64,000 nt of DNA from NCBI GenBank assembly GCA_902774815.1, contig CACYJV010000018.1, positions 1 to 64,000 on the forward strand, given 5' to 3'. The position numbers were made by a program, and so were the translations under genes. Shown one piece after another: positions 44,850 through 53,100 of this stretch. Numbering within the stretch: the stretch's first letter is position 1; each line of letters begins with the position of its first letter. The notes under the pieces were generated by a model. It worked only from the letters and a program-made list of their open reading frames with translations, had not been told where the DNA came from and did no database searches. This DNA is from an uncultured Prevotellaceae bacterium. Lineage in GTDB: Bacteria; Bacteroidota; Bacteroidia; Bacteroidales; Bacteroidaceae.

Positions 44850-45365
44850 CTACTTTTTTTGTTTATCTATGTTAAAGTGTTGCCGCAAGTGTTTCATGGC
44901 GGTCGTGATGTGCTTCTTCACGCCATCGATGGTGATGCCCAGTTCAGCTGCCACTTCGCGATAGGTGTGTCGATGGTAATAGCATTGCTCGAGCACATAT
45001 CGGGTGCGTTCGCTGAGTCGTTCTATTTCTTGTTCTATGAGCAGAATGCGCTCTTCTCGCTCACGCCAATCCTCCTCAGTCTCGGCGGCCAGTGTGGCTA
45101 TCTGGGCATCGGAGATGCGCCTTTGCTCCTTGTTCTTGTTGATGTGTGTAAGGCATTTGTTGCGAACACTTGTGAAAAGGTAGCCCTTTAGCTTGTCGCT
45201 ATCAACGTTTTCGCGATTTTTCCAGACAGCGAGAAATGCCTCGCTGAGCACGTCCTTGCATTCTTCCTCGTTGCCCAGAATGTCGAACGCGTAATAATAG
45301 TACCGTGAATAGTTTTCACGGAACAGGCGTTCAAAATCCTTATGGTCGACGATTCCTATGTGCAT
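44850..45365 (-). CDS. ECF (sigma-70 family) RNA polymerase sigma factor
   Basis: This 171-residue sigma factor starts at the ATG at 45365; the codon three positions upstream is TTG. Region 2 spans about 10-75 (RYYYYAFDILGNEEECKDVLSEAF) and region 4 about 110-165 (RYVLEQCYYHRHTYREVAAELG). It should drive the SusC/D locus when released by FecR. A TATCTTTG box at 45372-45379 lies 6 bp before the ATG, so the mRNA may have almost no leader. Confidence 0.95.
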   Translation of the reverse strand: MHIGIVDHKDFERLFRENYSRYYYYAFDILGNEEECKDVLSEAFLAVWKNRENVDSDKLKGYLFTSVRNKCLTHINKNKEQRRISDAQIATLAAETEEDWREREERILLIEQEIERLSERTRYVLEQCYYHRHTYREVAAELGITIDGVKKHITTAMKHLRQHFNIDKQKK

Positions 45366-45371
45366 GTTTTG

Positions 45372-45379
45372 CAAAGATA
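45372..45379 (-). promoter_or_regulatory. Candidate -7 box of the ECF sigma gene
   Basis: TATCTTTG ends 6 bp before the ATG. No -33 TTTG is present at the normal distance. Confidence 0.5.
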
Positions 45380-45398
45380 GGGAAAAATGGTGAAGATT

Positions 45399-46850
45399 CT
45401 ATTGTTTTGTCACTTTTTCTTTCAGCCAACGGCCACTGGCAAGGCGTGTCAGGAAGAGCAATCCGCGGAATGTCAGTTCAATGGCCATCGCCATCCACAC
45501 GCCGCGCAGTCCGTAGTCGCGAGCCATCCATGCGGCCAGAGTCAGACGGACGCACCACATGGACATAAGGCTCATGATGGCAGGCACCAGTGTGTCAGCA
45601 GCTCCTATGAGCACGCCGTTACAGACAATGGCTGCAGCAAACATAGGCTCGGCCCATGCTTCAATGCGCAGGACTTCAGTGCCTTGTGCGATGATATCGG
45701 TGACGGGCGACATGAGGCTCATCAGTTCTGGAGCGAACAACCACATGAGCATACCCATGAACGTCATGACTGCCATGCCAAGTGCTACCGACATCCAGGC
45801 AAAGGAGCGAGTTAGCAGTAGTTGACCTGCACCTATGCCTTGGCCAACCAGCGTCGTGGCAGCCTCGGCAATGCCGTATCCGGGCATATAGCATAGGCTT
45901 TCAACGGTAATGGCTAGCGAGTTGGCGGCAATAGCCACCGTGCCAAGGGGTGCTACGATGATGGTGCTCACGACTTGGGCTCCGCCCATGAGCATGTGTT
46001 GCAACCCCATGGGAGCACCGATTTTGAAAGCTGTGCCGACCACATCGGCTGTCGGACGGAACGAATTCAACGAGTTACGTTGGCTTGTAGCCCTTGTAGT
46101 TGTTGTTGGCAGCGGCTGTGTTTGCTTGGATTCGGTTGGTTCCGTTCGCCAGATGCCCAGCATTTTGCTGCGGAAGAGCAGGAAATAGAGCATCAGGGCT
46201 GCCGTGATGAGCTCGGCTAAGCCCGTTCCGATGGCAGCACCTGCGACACCCATGTCGAGTAGATAGATGAAACAGTAATTGAAAACTACGTCGAGCACGC
46301 ACATCATGATGTTAAGCACGGAGGGTATCTTCATGTTACCCGAGCACTTCAGCATGGATCCGGCAAGGCCCTCCATCTGGAAGAAGATGCCGCAGATGCC
46401 GATGATCATGAAGTAAAGCGATGCGTCGTGAGCAATTTCCTCGGTGCCACCGAGCCAGTAGGGCAGATAGCTGTGGATGGCTATGCTGCCCAAGCAGAGC
46501 ATCAAGCTCCAGATGAGGCAGCAGATGAGCGATTGACGCAACACGCGACGGGCCGCCTCGAAGTCGTTTGCGCCAATGAAGTGAGCCACTTGAACGGAGA
46601 AACCCATGTTGGCAGCTGAGGCAAGGCCACCTAATAGCCATGTGGTGGTTTCGACGAGGCCGATGGCAGCCGAGGCTCGAGCTCCGAGATGTCCCACCAT
46701 TGAGGCATCGATGAAGAACATTACCGTGGCAGAAATCTGTGCGAGAATGCTGGGCACGGATAGACTTACGATGAGGCGGAGTTTCTCGCTCTGCGTCATC
46801 GTGCGTCCTTCGCGTATGTAAGAAAGTAGCGTTTCGCTCGACTGTGCCAT
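45399..46850 (-). CDS. MATE-family efflux transporter
   Basis: This is a 483-residue multidrug and toxin extrusion-type antiporter with about 12 membrane helices in two halves. Typical MATE signatures are MVGHLGARASAAIGL, VQVAHFIGANDFEAARR and TTLVGQGIGAGQ. A hydrophilic Thr/Pro/Gln-rich stretch (about 240-265) links the halves and is longer than usual. It has its own promoter (46885-46915) and lies directly upstream of the sigma gene on the same strand. The drug or metabolite exported is unknown. Confidence 0.94.
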   Translation of the reverse strand: MAQSSETLLSYIREGRTMTQSEKLRLIVSLSVPSILAQISATVMFFIDASMVGHLGARASAAIGLVETTTWLLGGLASAANMGFSVQVAHFIGANDFEAARRVLRQSLICCLIWSLMLCLGSIAIHSYLPYWLGGTEEIAHDASLYFMIIGICGIFFQMEGLAGSMLKCSGNMKIPSVLNIMMCVLDVVFNYCFIYLLDMGVAGAAIGTGLAELITAALMLYFLLFRSKMLGIWRTEPTESKQTQPLPTTTTRATSQRNSLNSFRPTADVVGTAFKIGAPMGLQHMLMGGAQVVSTIIVAPLGTVAIAANSLAITVESLCYMPGYGIAEAATTLVGQGIGAGQLLLTRSFAWMSVALGMAVMTFMGMLMWLFAPELMSLMSPVTDIIAQGTEVLRIEAWAEPMFAAAIVCNGVLIGAADTLVPAIMSLMSMWCVRLTLAAWMARDYGLRGVWMAMAIELTFRGLLFLTRLASGRWLKEKVTKQ

Positions 46851-46884
46851 CGTTGGTTAGTTATTCTTATCGCTCTATGAGGTG

Positions 46885-46915
46885 CAAAGTTACGAAAAGT
46901 CGGGTGCAATACAAA
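46885..46915 (-). promoter_or_regulatory. Promoter of the MATE gene
   Basis: On the minus strand TTTG, a 19-nt spacer, then TAACTTTG (46885-46892), 34 bp before the ATG. Confidence 0.78.
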
Positions 46916-47076
46916 ATAAATCTTTTATTTTTTATTGCCGTGTTCAAGTTCGCTTCCCGATTTGTTATCAGCAAAGTTCTTTCTCCACAGTGCTTTGAAA
47001 GGCTGCGGGGAGGCGGACTTGGTTCAGGAAAGAGCGCCGGTGAGCGTTGTATAAGTGAGTGAAAACCAAGCAAAAC

Positions 47077-47107
47077 AAAAAAAAACAACCTCACAGAAGT
47101 GAGGTTG
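47077..47107 (-). terminator. Terminator of the candidate small RNA
   Basis: On the minus strand CAACCTCAC and GTGAGGTTG pair around TTCT and are followed by nine T residues. Confidence 0.88.
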
Positions 47108-47277
47108 CTGTTTCTTCTTTTTGTTTTCGTACCATGGGCATTGCAAGTGTACTTGCTTTGCTCATGGTAGGCTGAAAACAACTTGTTTCCTGTTTTGCAA
47201 TCTTTTAGTCCTAGTTCCTATTCAAAAACTAATACCTTGTAATTATTCCTATTGAAAAAGTTACAATTTCGTTCTTG
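47077..47277 (-). ncRNA. Candidate small structured RNA (or 24-residue peptide gene)
   Basis: A full promoter (47284-47315) and a strong terminator (47077-47107) define a unit of about 200 nt with no ordinary gene. The transcript can form TTGTAA/TTACAA near its 5' end, then TACCATG/CATGGTA enclosing GCAAG/CTTGC, then the terminator hairpin. A 24-codon frame (47091-47165, MSKASTLAMP...) begins inside the TACCATG arm and stops inside the terminator stem. The structure favours an RNA function, but a peptide is not excluded. It does not resemble tmRNA, SRP RNA or 6S RNA. Confidence 0.6.
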
Positions 47278-47283
47278 TGGTTG

Positions 47284-47315
47284 CAAAGATATAGGAAATC
47301 GTAATAATTAGCAAA
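47284..47315 (-). promoter_or_regulatory. Promoter of the candidate small RNA
   Basis: On the minus strand TTTG, a 20-nt spacer, then TATCTTTG (47284-47291) is a full consensus match. Confidence 0.78.
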
Positions 47316-47369
47316 AGAAAGGCTTCATTTTTCAACAAAGTACGCAAATAATTGATTTATATCAAGGAA

Positions 47370-47404
47370 AAAGCGAGGAAAAGGCTTGTCGCCCTCCTCG
47401 CTTT
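47370..47404 (-). terminator. Terminator of the glyS-FKBP operon
   Basis: On the minus strand AAAGCGAGG...CCTCGC is followed by TTTTTCC, 22 bp past the FKBP stop. Confidence 0.75.
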
Positions 47405-47425
47405 AAGTGTTTATGCAGGTGCTTT

Positions 47426-48088
47426 TTAGTCGTTCAGTTGCGGCCGTGCCTGATAGTCGGGTATGTCGGAGCCAGCATGATAGGTGGCAACGAGCGTGAG
47501 ATCATAGACTAACGTCGAATAAGCCGGGATGAGAACATTATTGACGGTGGCATTCTCGATGCCGTAACCAAGGTTATAGGGCACGTAGATCTGCCAGCGA
47601 TCGCCTACGTTCATCTTCTGCAGGGCTGTGGAAAGACCGTCAGTAGTCGATGAACTGTTGACTCCGATTAGCTTGGCATAGGCGGTGCGTGGGTTGAAGT
47701 CGCCCTCGAAAGTCTTATCGATGATGCGCCCACTTGTATAGGTTGCCGATGGCAAAAGCCTGGTTTCGTACATCACACGCACAGAGTCGTTGTACAGAGG
47801 ATGCTGCGTGGACTGTCCCGAACTGATGACACGTGCCACAATGTAGTTGTCGTCGCTTACATGGATGCTGTCCTGAAGCGACCATTTGCGAATGACCCGC
47901 CAAGTGGCATCGCCAGCACTGACGCGCTGACGGGCCTGGCTGAGCAACTGGCTGAAGAACTGGTCGTTGGTTTGTTGCCAGTTGGCGTATTCTTCCACAG
48001 CGTCGTCTTTCTCAGAGCAGGCCACGAAGGTCAGGGCCGTCAAGGCTATGAGACAGAGAGGAGTGAATAGTCTGAAGATTTGTTTCAT
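47426..48088 (-). CDS. FKBP-type peptidyl-prolyl isomerase lipoprotein
   Basis: This 220-residue predicted lipoprotein (lipobox FVAC, C24) has a C-terminal FKBP domain: VRVMYETRLLPSATYTSGRI, GLSTALQKMNVGDRWQIYVP, YNLGYG and IPAYSTLVYDLTLV. It probably helps fold exported proteins at the periplasmic face of a membrane. It lies 44 bp after glyS and is likely co-transcribed with it. Confidence 0.92.
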   Translation of the reverse strand: MKQIFRLFTPLCLIALTALTFVACSEKDDAVEEYANWQQTNDQFFSQLLSQARQRVSAGDATWRVIRKWSLQDSIHVSDDNYIVARVISSGQSTQHPLYNDSVRVMYETRLLPSATYTSGRIIDKTFEGDFNPRTAYAKLIGVNSSSTTDGLSTALQKMNVGDRWQIYVPYNLGYGIENATVNNVLIPAYSTLVYDLTLVATYHAGSDIPDYQARPQLND

Positions 48089-48132
48089 CGTTGTCCTACT
48101 AATAAATAATGTACGTGCGCGAAAGCATAAGC

Positions 48133-49671
48133 CTACAGCTTCTTCAGCAAGGAAGTGATGCTGACGCGGTCCTCGATGATGGAACGAAGTTCGCTGATGG
48201 GCACACGGCGCTGCTCCATGGTGTCGCGGAAACGCAGGGTGACGCAGTTATCTTCAAGCGTGTCGTGGTCGACGGTGACGCAGAAAGGTGTTCCAATGGC
48301 ATCGTGACGACGATAGCGCTTGCCGATGGAGTCCTTCTCCTCGTAGTGAGTGTTGAAGTGGAAGCGCAGGTCGTTGACGATTTCTCGAGCTTTCTCAGGC
48401 AGACCGTCCTTCTTGACCAGTGGGAACACGGCGCACTTCACGGGAGCCAGGGCTTCGGGCAGGCGCAGCACGGTACGTGTCTCGCCGTTCTCAAGCTGTT
48501 CCTCCTGATAGGAGTGGCACATGATGGAGAGGAACATACGGTCAACGCCGATGGAAGTCTCGATGACGTAGGGTACATAGCTCTCGTTGGTCTCCGGATC
48601 GAAGTATTTGATGGACTTGCCTGAGTACTTCTCGTGCTGCGAGAGGTCGAAGTTGGTGCGCGAGTGGATGCCTTCCACCTCCTTGAAACCGAACGGCATG
48701 TGGAATTCGATGTCGGTGGCAGCGTTAGCATAGTGAGCCAGCTTCTCGTGGTCGTGGAAACGGTAGTTCTCGGCGCCGAAGCCCAGAGCCTGGTGCCATG
48801 CCATTCGCGTCTGCTTCCACTGGTTGAACCATTCCAACTCAGTGCCTGGCTTCACGAAGAACTGCATCTCCATCTGCTCGAACTCGCGCATACGGAAAAT
48901 GAACTGGCGGGCAACGATTTCGTTACGGAATGCCTTACCGATCTGAGCGATGCCAAACGGCAACTTCATACGACCGGTCTTCTGGACGTTCAGGTAGTTG
49001 ACGAAGATTCCCTGTGCCGTTTCCGGACGGAGATAAATCTTCATAGCGCCATCGGCGGTGGACCCCATTTCGGTAGAGAACATCAGGTTGAACTGACGCA
49101 CGTCAGTCCAATTCTTTGTGCCACTGATGGGGCAGACGATTTCTTCGTCGATGATGATCTGCTTCAACTCCTCCAGATCGGGACCCTGCATGGCCTTGGC
49201 ATAGCGCTCGTGCAGTGCCTCGCGCTTCTGCTTGATTTCCTGTACGCGGGGCGAAGTGGCGAGATACTGTTCCTCATTGAATGCTTCCTTGAAACGCTTG
49301 CGGGCTTTGGCAACTTCCTTCTCAATCTTTTCGTCGTACTTGGCGATCTGGTCTTCGATGAGCACATCGGCACGATAGCGCTTCTTTGAGTCACGGTTGT
49401 CGATGAGAGGGTCGTTGAAGGCATCCACGTGGCCGCTTGCTTTCCAAATGGTGGGATGCATGAAGATGGCAGAATCGATGCCGACGATGTTCTCGTGCAG
49501 CAGCACCATGGCTTGCCACCAGTATTGTTTGATATTGTTTTTCAGCTCAACGCCGTTCTGACCGTAGTCGTAGACAGCGCCAAGTCCGTCGTAGATTTCG
49601 CTTGATGGGAATACAAAGCCATACTCTTTGCAATGGCTCACAATTTTCTTGAAAACGTCTTCTTGTGCCAT
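48133..49671 (-). CDS. glyS: Glycyl-tRNA synthetase (homodimeric class II type)
   Basis: It charges tRNA-Gly with glycine. At 512 residues it is of the single-chain, archaeal/eukaryal-like type rather than the alpha2beta2 type. Class II motifs are visible: motif 2 region FGIAQIGKAFRNEI...FRMREFEQMEMQFF, and motif 3 PYVIETSIGVDRMFLSIM. An anticodon-binding domain fills about 400-512. A TACCTTTG box at 49744-49751 is the likely promoter. Confidence 0.96.
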   Translation of the reverse strand: MAQEDVFKKIVSHCKEYGFVFPSSEIYDGLGAVYDYGQNGVELKNNIKQYWWQAMVLLHENIVGIDSAIFMHPTIWKASGHVDAFNDPLIDNRDSKKRYRADVLIEDQIAKYDEKIEKEVAKARKRFKEAFNEEQYLATSPRVQEIKQKREALHERYAKAMQGPDLEELKQIIIDEEIVCPISGTKNWTDVRQFNLMFSTEMGSTADGAMKIYLRPETAQGIFVNYLNVQKTGRMKLPFGIAQIGKAFRNEIVARQFIFRMREFEQMEMQFFVKPGTELEWFNQWKQTRMAWHQALGFGAENYRFHDHEKLAHYANAATDIEFHMPFGFKEVEGIHSRTNFDLSQHEKYSGKSIKYFDPETNESYVPYVIETSIGVDRMFLSIMCHSYQEEQLENGETRTVLRLPEALAPVKCAVFPLVKKDGLPEKAREIVNDLRFHFNTHYEEKDSIGKRYRRHDAIGTPFCVTVDHDTLEDNCVTLRFRDTMEQRRVPISELRSIIEDRVSITSLLKKL

Positions 49672-49743
49672 AATTGATAATTACGCTATGTTTTTGGTTG
49701 TCGATAGCCCGTTGGTGGGCCTTTCTTGCGGGTTTAGTGGGCA

Positions 49744-49751
49744 CAAAGGTA
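49744..49751 (-). promoter_or_regulatory. Candidate -7 box of glyS
   Basis: TACCTTTG lies 72 bp before the ATG at 49671. The -33 element is not clear. Confidence 0.45.
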
Positions 49752-49879
49752 CAAAATTCTGATGAACCAACGGCACGAAAGTGCAAAAAAGATGATTTTC
49801 AGCATCGGTTTTAGCTACTTTAACGTCTATTAACAGCGTGCGTTTCAAGCCGTTTTGCACACAGAAAAGGTAGCTGCTA

Positions 49880-50056
49880 TGGTTCTGGAGCAATTCATTT
49901 TAGGGCTGAGAACAATACTTTTGGGGGGTGGAAACAACACTTTTCTGGAGCAAAACCAATGCCTTTGCGGAGCAAAACCAATGCTTTTGCGGAGTTAAAC
50001 CAATGCCTTTGCGGGCCTAACCCTATGCTTTAGCAGGCCGAAAGCAATGACATTGA
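49880..50056. repeat. 22-nt period repeat array, 8 units
   Basis: The core CAATG (or CAATT, CAATA, CAACA, CTATG) recurs at 49891, 49913, 49935, 49957, 49979, 50001, 50023 and 50045, exactly 22 nt apart. The middle units read AAAACCAATGCCTTT. The array lies about 60 bp past the sprA stop and before the glyS promoter. Confidence 0.87.
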
Positions 50057-50116
50057 AGGAATATCACAATAGTAAAAAAAAACTTTGGCAATTGTCAGGG
50101 CAGACAGCCGGCCGCA

Positions 50117-53100
50117 TTAGCGCGTCAACGAGAGCTTCAACGAGAATCCGAAGTCGGTAGTCGTAGTGGGGTAGGAGCTTGACGAGAGAAGTGGCGTATT
50201 GGTCTGGCGGTCGAAATAGAACGTCATCGTGAGGAGTTTCGACAACGTATAGTCAGCCATGAACTTCAGCGAGAAAGCCGTATTACCGCTGCTGGCCGAA
50301 GAAGTCAGCGAAGCAATGTCGCGAGTGATGTTGGCCTGCTGGCGATAGCTCAGGTCGAGTCGCAGGTTCAGGGCGTGATTGGCTTGTGTCTTATTGCGCG
50401 ACGACGTGTTGCGGTTCTGCTGTGTTTCTTCATCCTGCCCGCGTTTGTTCGACTTCACGGCACGATGGTTGCGCGGTCCGAATGGGTTGAAATCGTTAAT
50501 CTTGTAGCCCAGACCCACTACCCAGTCCTTCGAGGTGGCCTCGTTCAGCTGAATACTGGTCATCGAAAGGTTGAGCACACGCGTGGAACGATACTCCAGC
50601 TTTACCGTCATGCTGTTTTGCAGCGTCACGTCAAGTCCCAACAGTGGCGAGAAGGCCTCGTTGATGCTCACGGTCGACACGTTGTACATGGACGAAGGCA
50701 TGGGCATCGATGTGGTGGCATCGGTGATGAACCCCAAACCGTTCATGTACTCCATGAAGGTGCTGAAACTGTTGTAGGCGCCCACGGCGTAGATGCTCTT
50801 ATAGGAGTGGTTGATGTTGACGCTCTTGAAGTGGTCGCGCAGCCAAGGCAGCTTGCTCAGTCCGCTATAGCGTACCGTCCAGTTGGGCAGTAGCTTGGTG
50901 AGCGAGGGGAAGATGCTGAGCGATGACGATCCCATGCTGGTATAGGTGGCCAGGAAGGCTGGTACCATGACGTCGGCCGAGTAAAGGTTTACGCCACCGT
51001 TTGCAGGATCGAAGGTCTTGCCTTGCAATGGCGAGCCGAAGGGATAGACAAAGCCCTCGTATTGCTTCTCCACCCGTTGGCGGAAGCCTTCCAGTGAGTT
51101 GACAAACCGTTCGAACGTCTTGCTCTTGTAGCCATTATTGGCATTGCCCATACCTTCGAAGGCAGAGCCCAACGACAACGTGGTCATGGTGAAGGTACCG
51201 CTCTGCGTGGTGGGATTGCCTTGGTACATGTACTGGATGCTACGTGCCGTGGTCATGTTACGCGAAGCATTCAGGTCAATCTTGAAGTTCTTCACCGGCT
51301 CAACGGTGGCACGCAGCTGCAGGTCTTCGGTCTTATTGGTGGTGGCAGGCGTTGCCACAGACTCGTTGACGAGCAACCAGTCGTTGCGACGGGCTTTCTC
51401 GATGTAGCTGTCGCCAATCAGTCCGAAGGCAAAGTCCAGTCCTGGCGCAAGGATCGACGAGCCACGTGTCTGTCCGAAGGCATCGCCCACGTTGGGCATG
51501 AATCCTGGCAGCGACATAGAGAACTGGTTGCGGTAGGTGAAGCTCACGTTGCGCACCATCATCAACAGTCGTGCCACTCCCTGTGTGGCTTTGTACCAAC
51601 CTTTCTCATCAAGCGGGTCCTTGGGAGTGAGCGTCACCTTCACCTTTTGCTGTGGGGTGTTGAGCAGCGACGCCAGGTTTGCACCCGTCTTCATGGAGTC
51701 GGCGATAGTCGAGTCAGCCAGAATCTTGGCCAACTCATCGGCACGCAGCTGCTTGGCCACAGACTTCGGCATCCAAACGCGTATCTTGTTGTCGTCCATG
51801 GTCTTGTATTTCAGCGGGAACTGCTTGCCATCGGCAGTCTTAGCCATGAGCCTATAGCGTTTGGTCTTCTTGCCGTGTTGCAGTTCCATGGCGCTATCGG
51901 CAAGGAGAGTGATCTCCTTCTCGAAGCTCTTCGAGTTCTTTGGCAACTGCGACTGCTGCTGATTGGCACGTCGATCGTTAGGCTTCTGCCCGTTAGCGTC
52001 CTGCTGTCCGTCGGCAGGTGCCTGCCCATTGGCGGCTGCAGCCTCGGCTTCGCGCTTGGCTTTCTCCTCGGCTTCCTTCTTCTTGCGGGCATCCTCCTTG
52101 GCTTTCTGCTTCTCCTTCTTCTCCTTCTCTATCTGCGAGCGCGACTTTTCCTTGTTGAAGCGTTCGTTAGCCTTCTTCAGGAAGGGCACTTGGTTATAGA
52201 GTTTCTCCAGATTGAACGTACCGTTCAGGTTGAACGTACGGTTACTTGCGATGGTATTGCCCAGCGACGTTCCGTCTTCGAGGTCGGTTCCGCGTACCCA
52301 ATTGTAGGTTGCGTTATAGGAGGCATCGGCATTCACCCAGTCGAAGATGGGGATGAGGTTTAGCGGAAGCTGATAGCTGGCCTGGAACGACTGGCTGTAG
52401 TCGAGTGGCGAACCGAAGTGGCGCAACGAATAGTTGACGGAGTCCTTCCAAGCGTGGTAGCGGTCGGCATAGAGGTCCTTGTTGATGGGCGTGTAAGGCT
52501 CTTCCACCTCGGCATGTGTGGCCGATTGGAAGTTCATGTGCAGGTTTTTCGTGAGGTCCCAACGAATGGAGAAGTCGCGATTCCACAGGAACTGCTCGCT
52601 GAACGTCAGCGGCAGTTGTGAGCCGCCGAGGTCTTCCATGTCGCGCTCCTGCAGTTCGTAGTAGTTGCGCGAGATGTCGGTGTTGAAAGCCACGCTCTGC
52701 GGCAGCCAGTTCAGTCCGAAACGCTTCAGGATGTCGAAGTATTTCGACTTCGACTTGATGTTCTTGAAAGGTTCCAACGGCTTGAACACAGGCGTCCACG
52801 AATAGTTCAGGCTGCCTCGCCACTGGTCTTCGTTCTCGTAGACGGTCGTTTCGCCCGTTGTACGGCGATGCGAATGACTGTAGTTAAACGAGAAGTTGGC
52901 CGGGTCGATGGGAGTCGGGTGACGCTTGTTCTGGATGCCTACGCGCACATTGCTGAGCGAGAAGTTCGTATTGGTCACCTTCGTCACGGCAATGGACTCG
53001 ATGCTGTCACGCTCGTGTTTGTCGGCAGCACTCTCGAGGGCATCGTCGAGGCGCATATCGGTGTCGAGCGGATTATACTTCGGGCGCGTTTCCTCCTTCG

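Noticed and set aside
47077..47277. 6S RNA, tmRNA or SRP RNA
   Set aside because: The 5' and 3' ends do not pair as in 6S or tmRNA, and the SRP tetraloop motif is absent.
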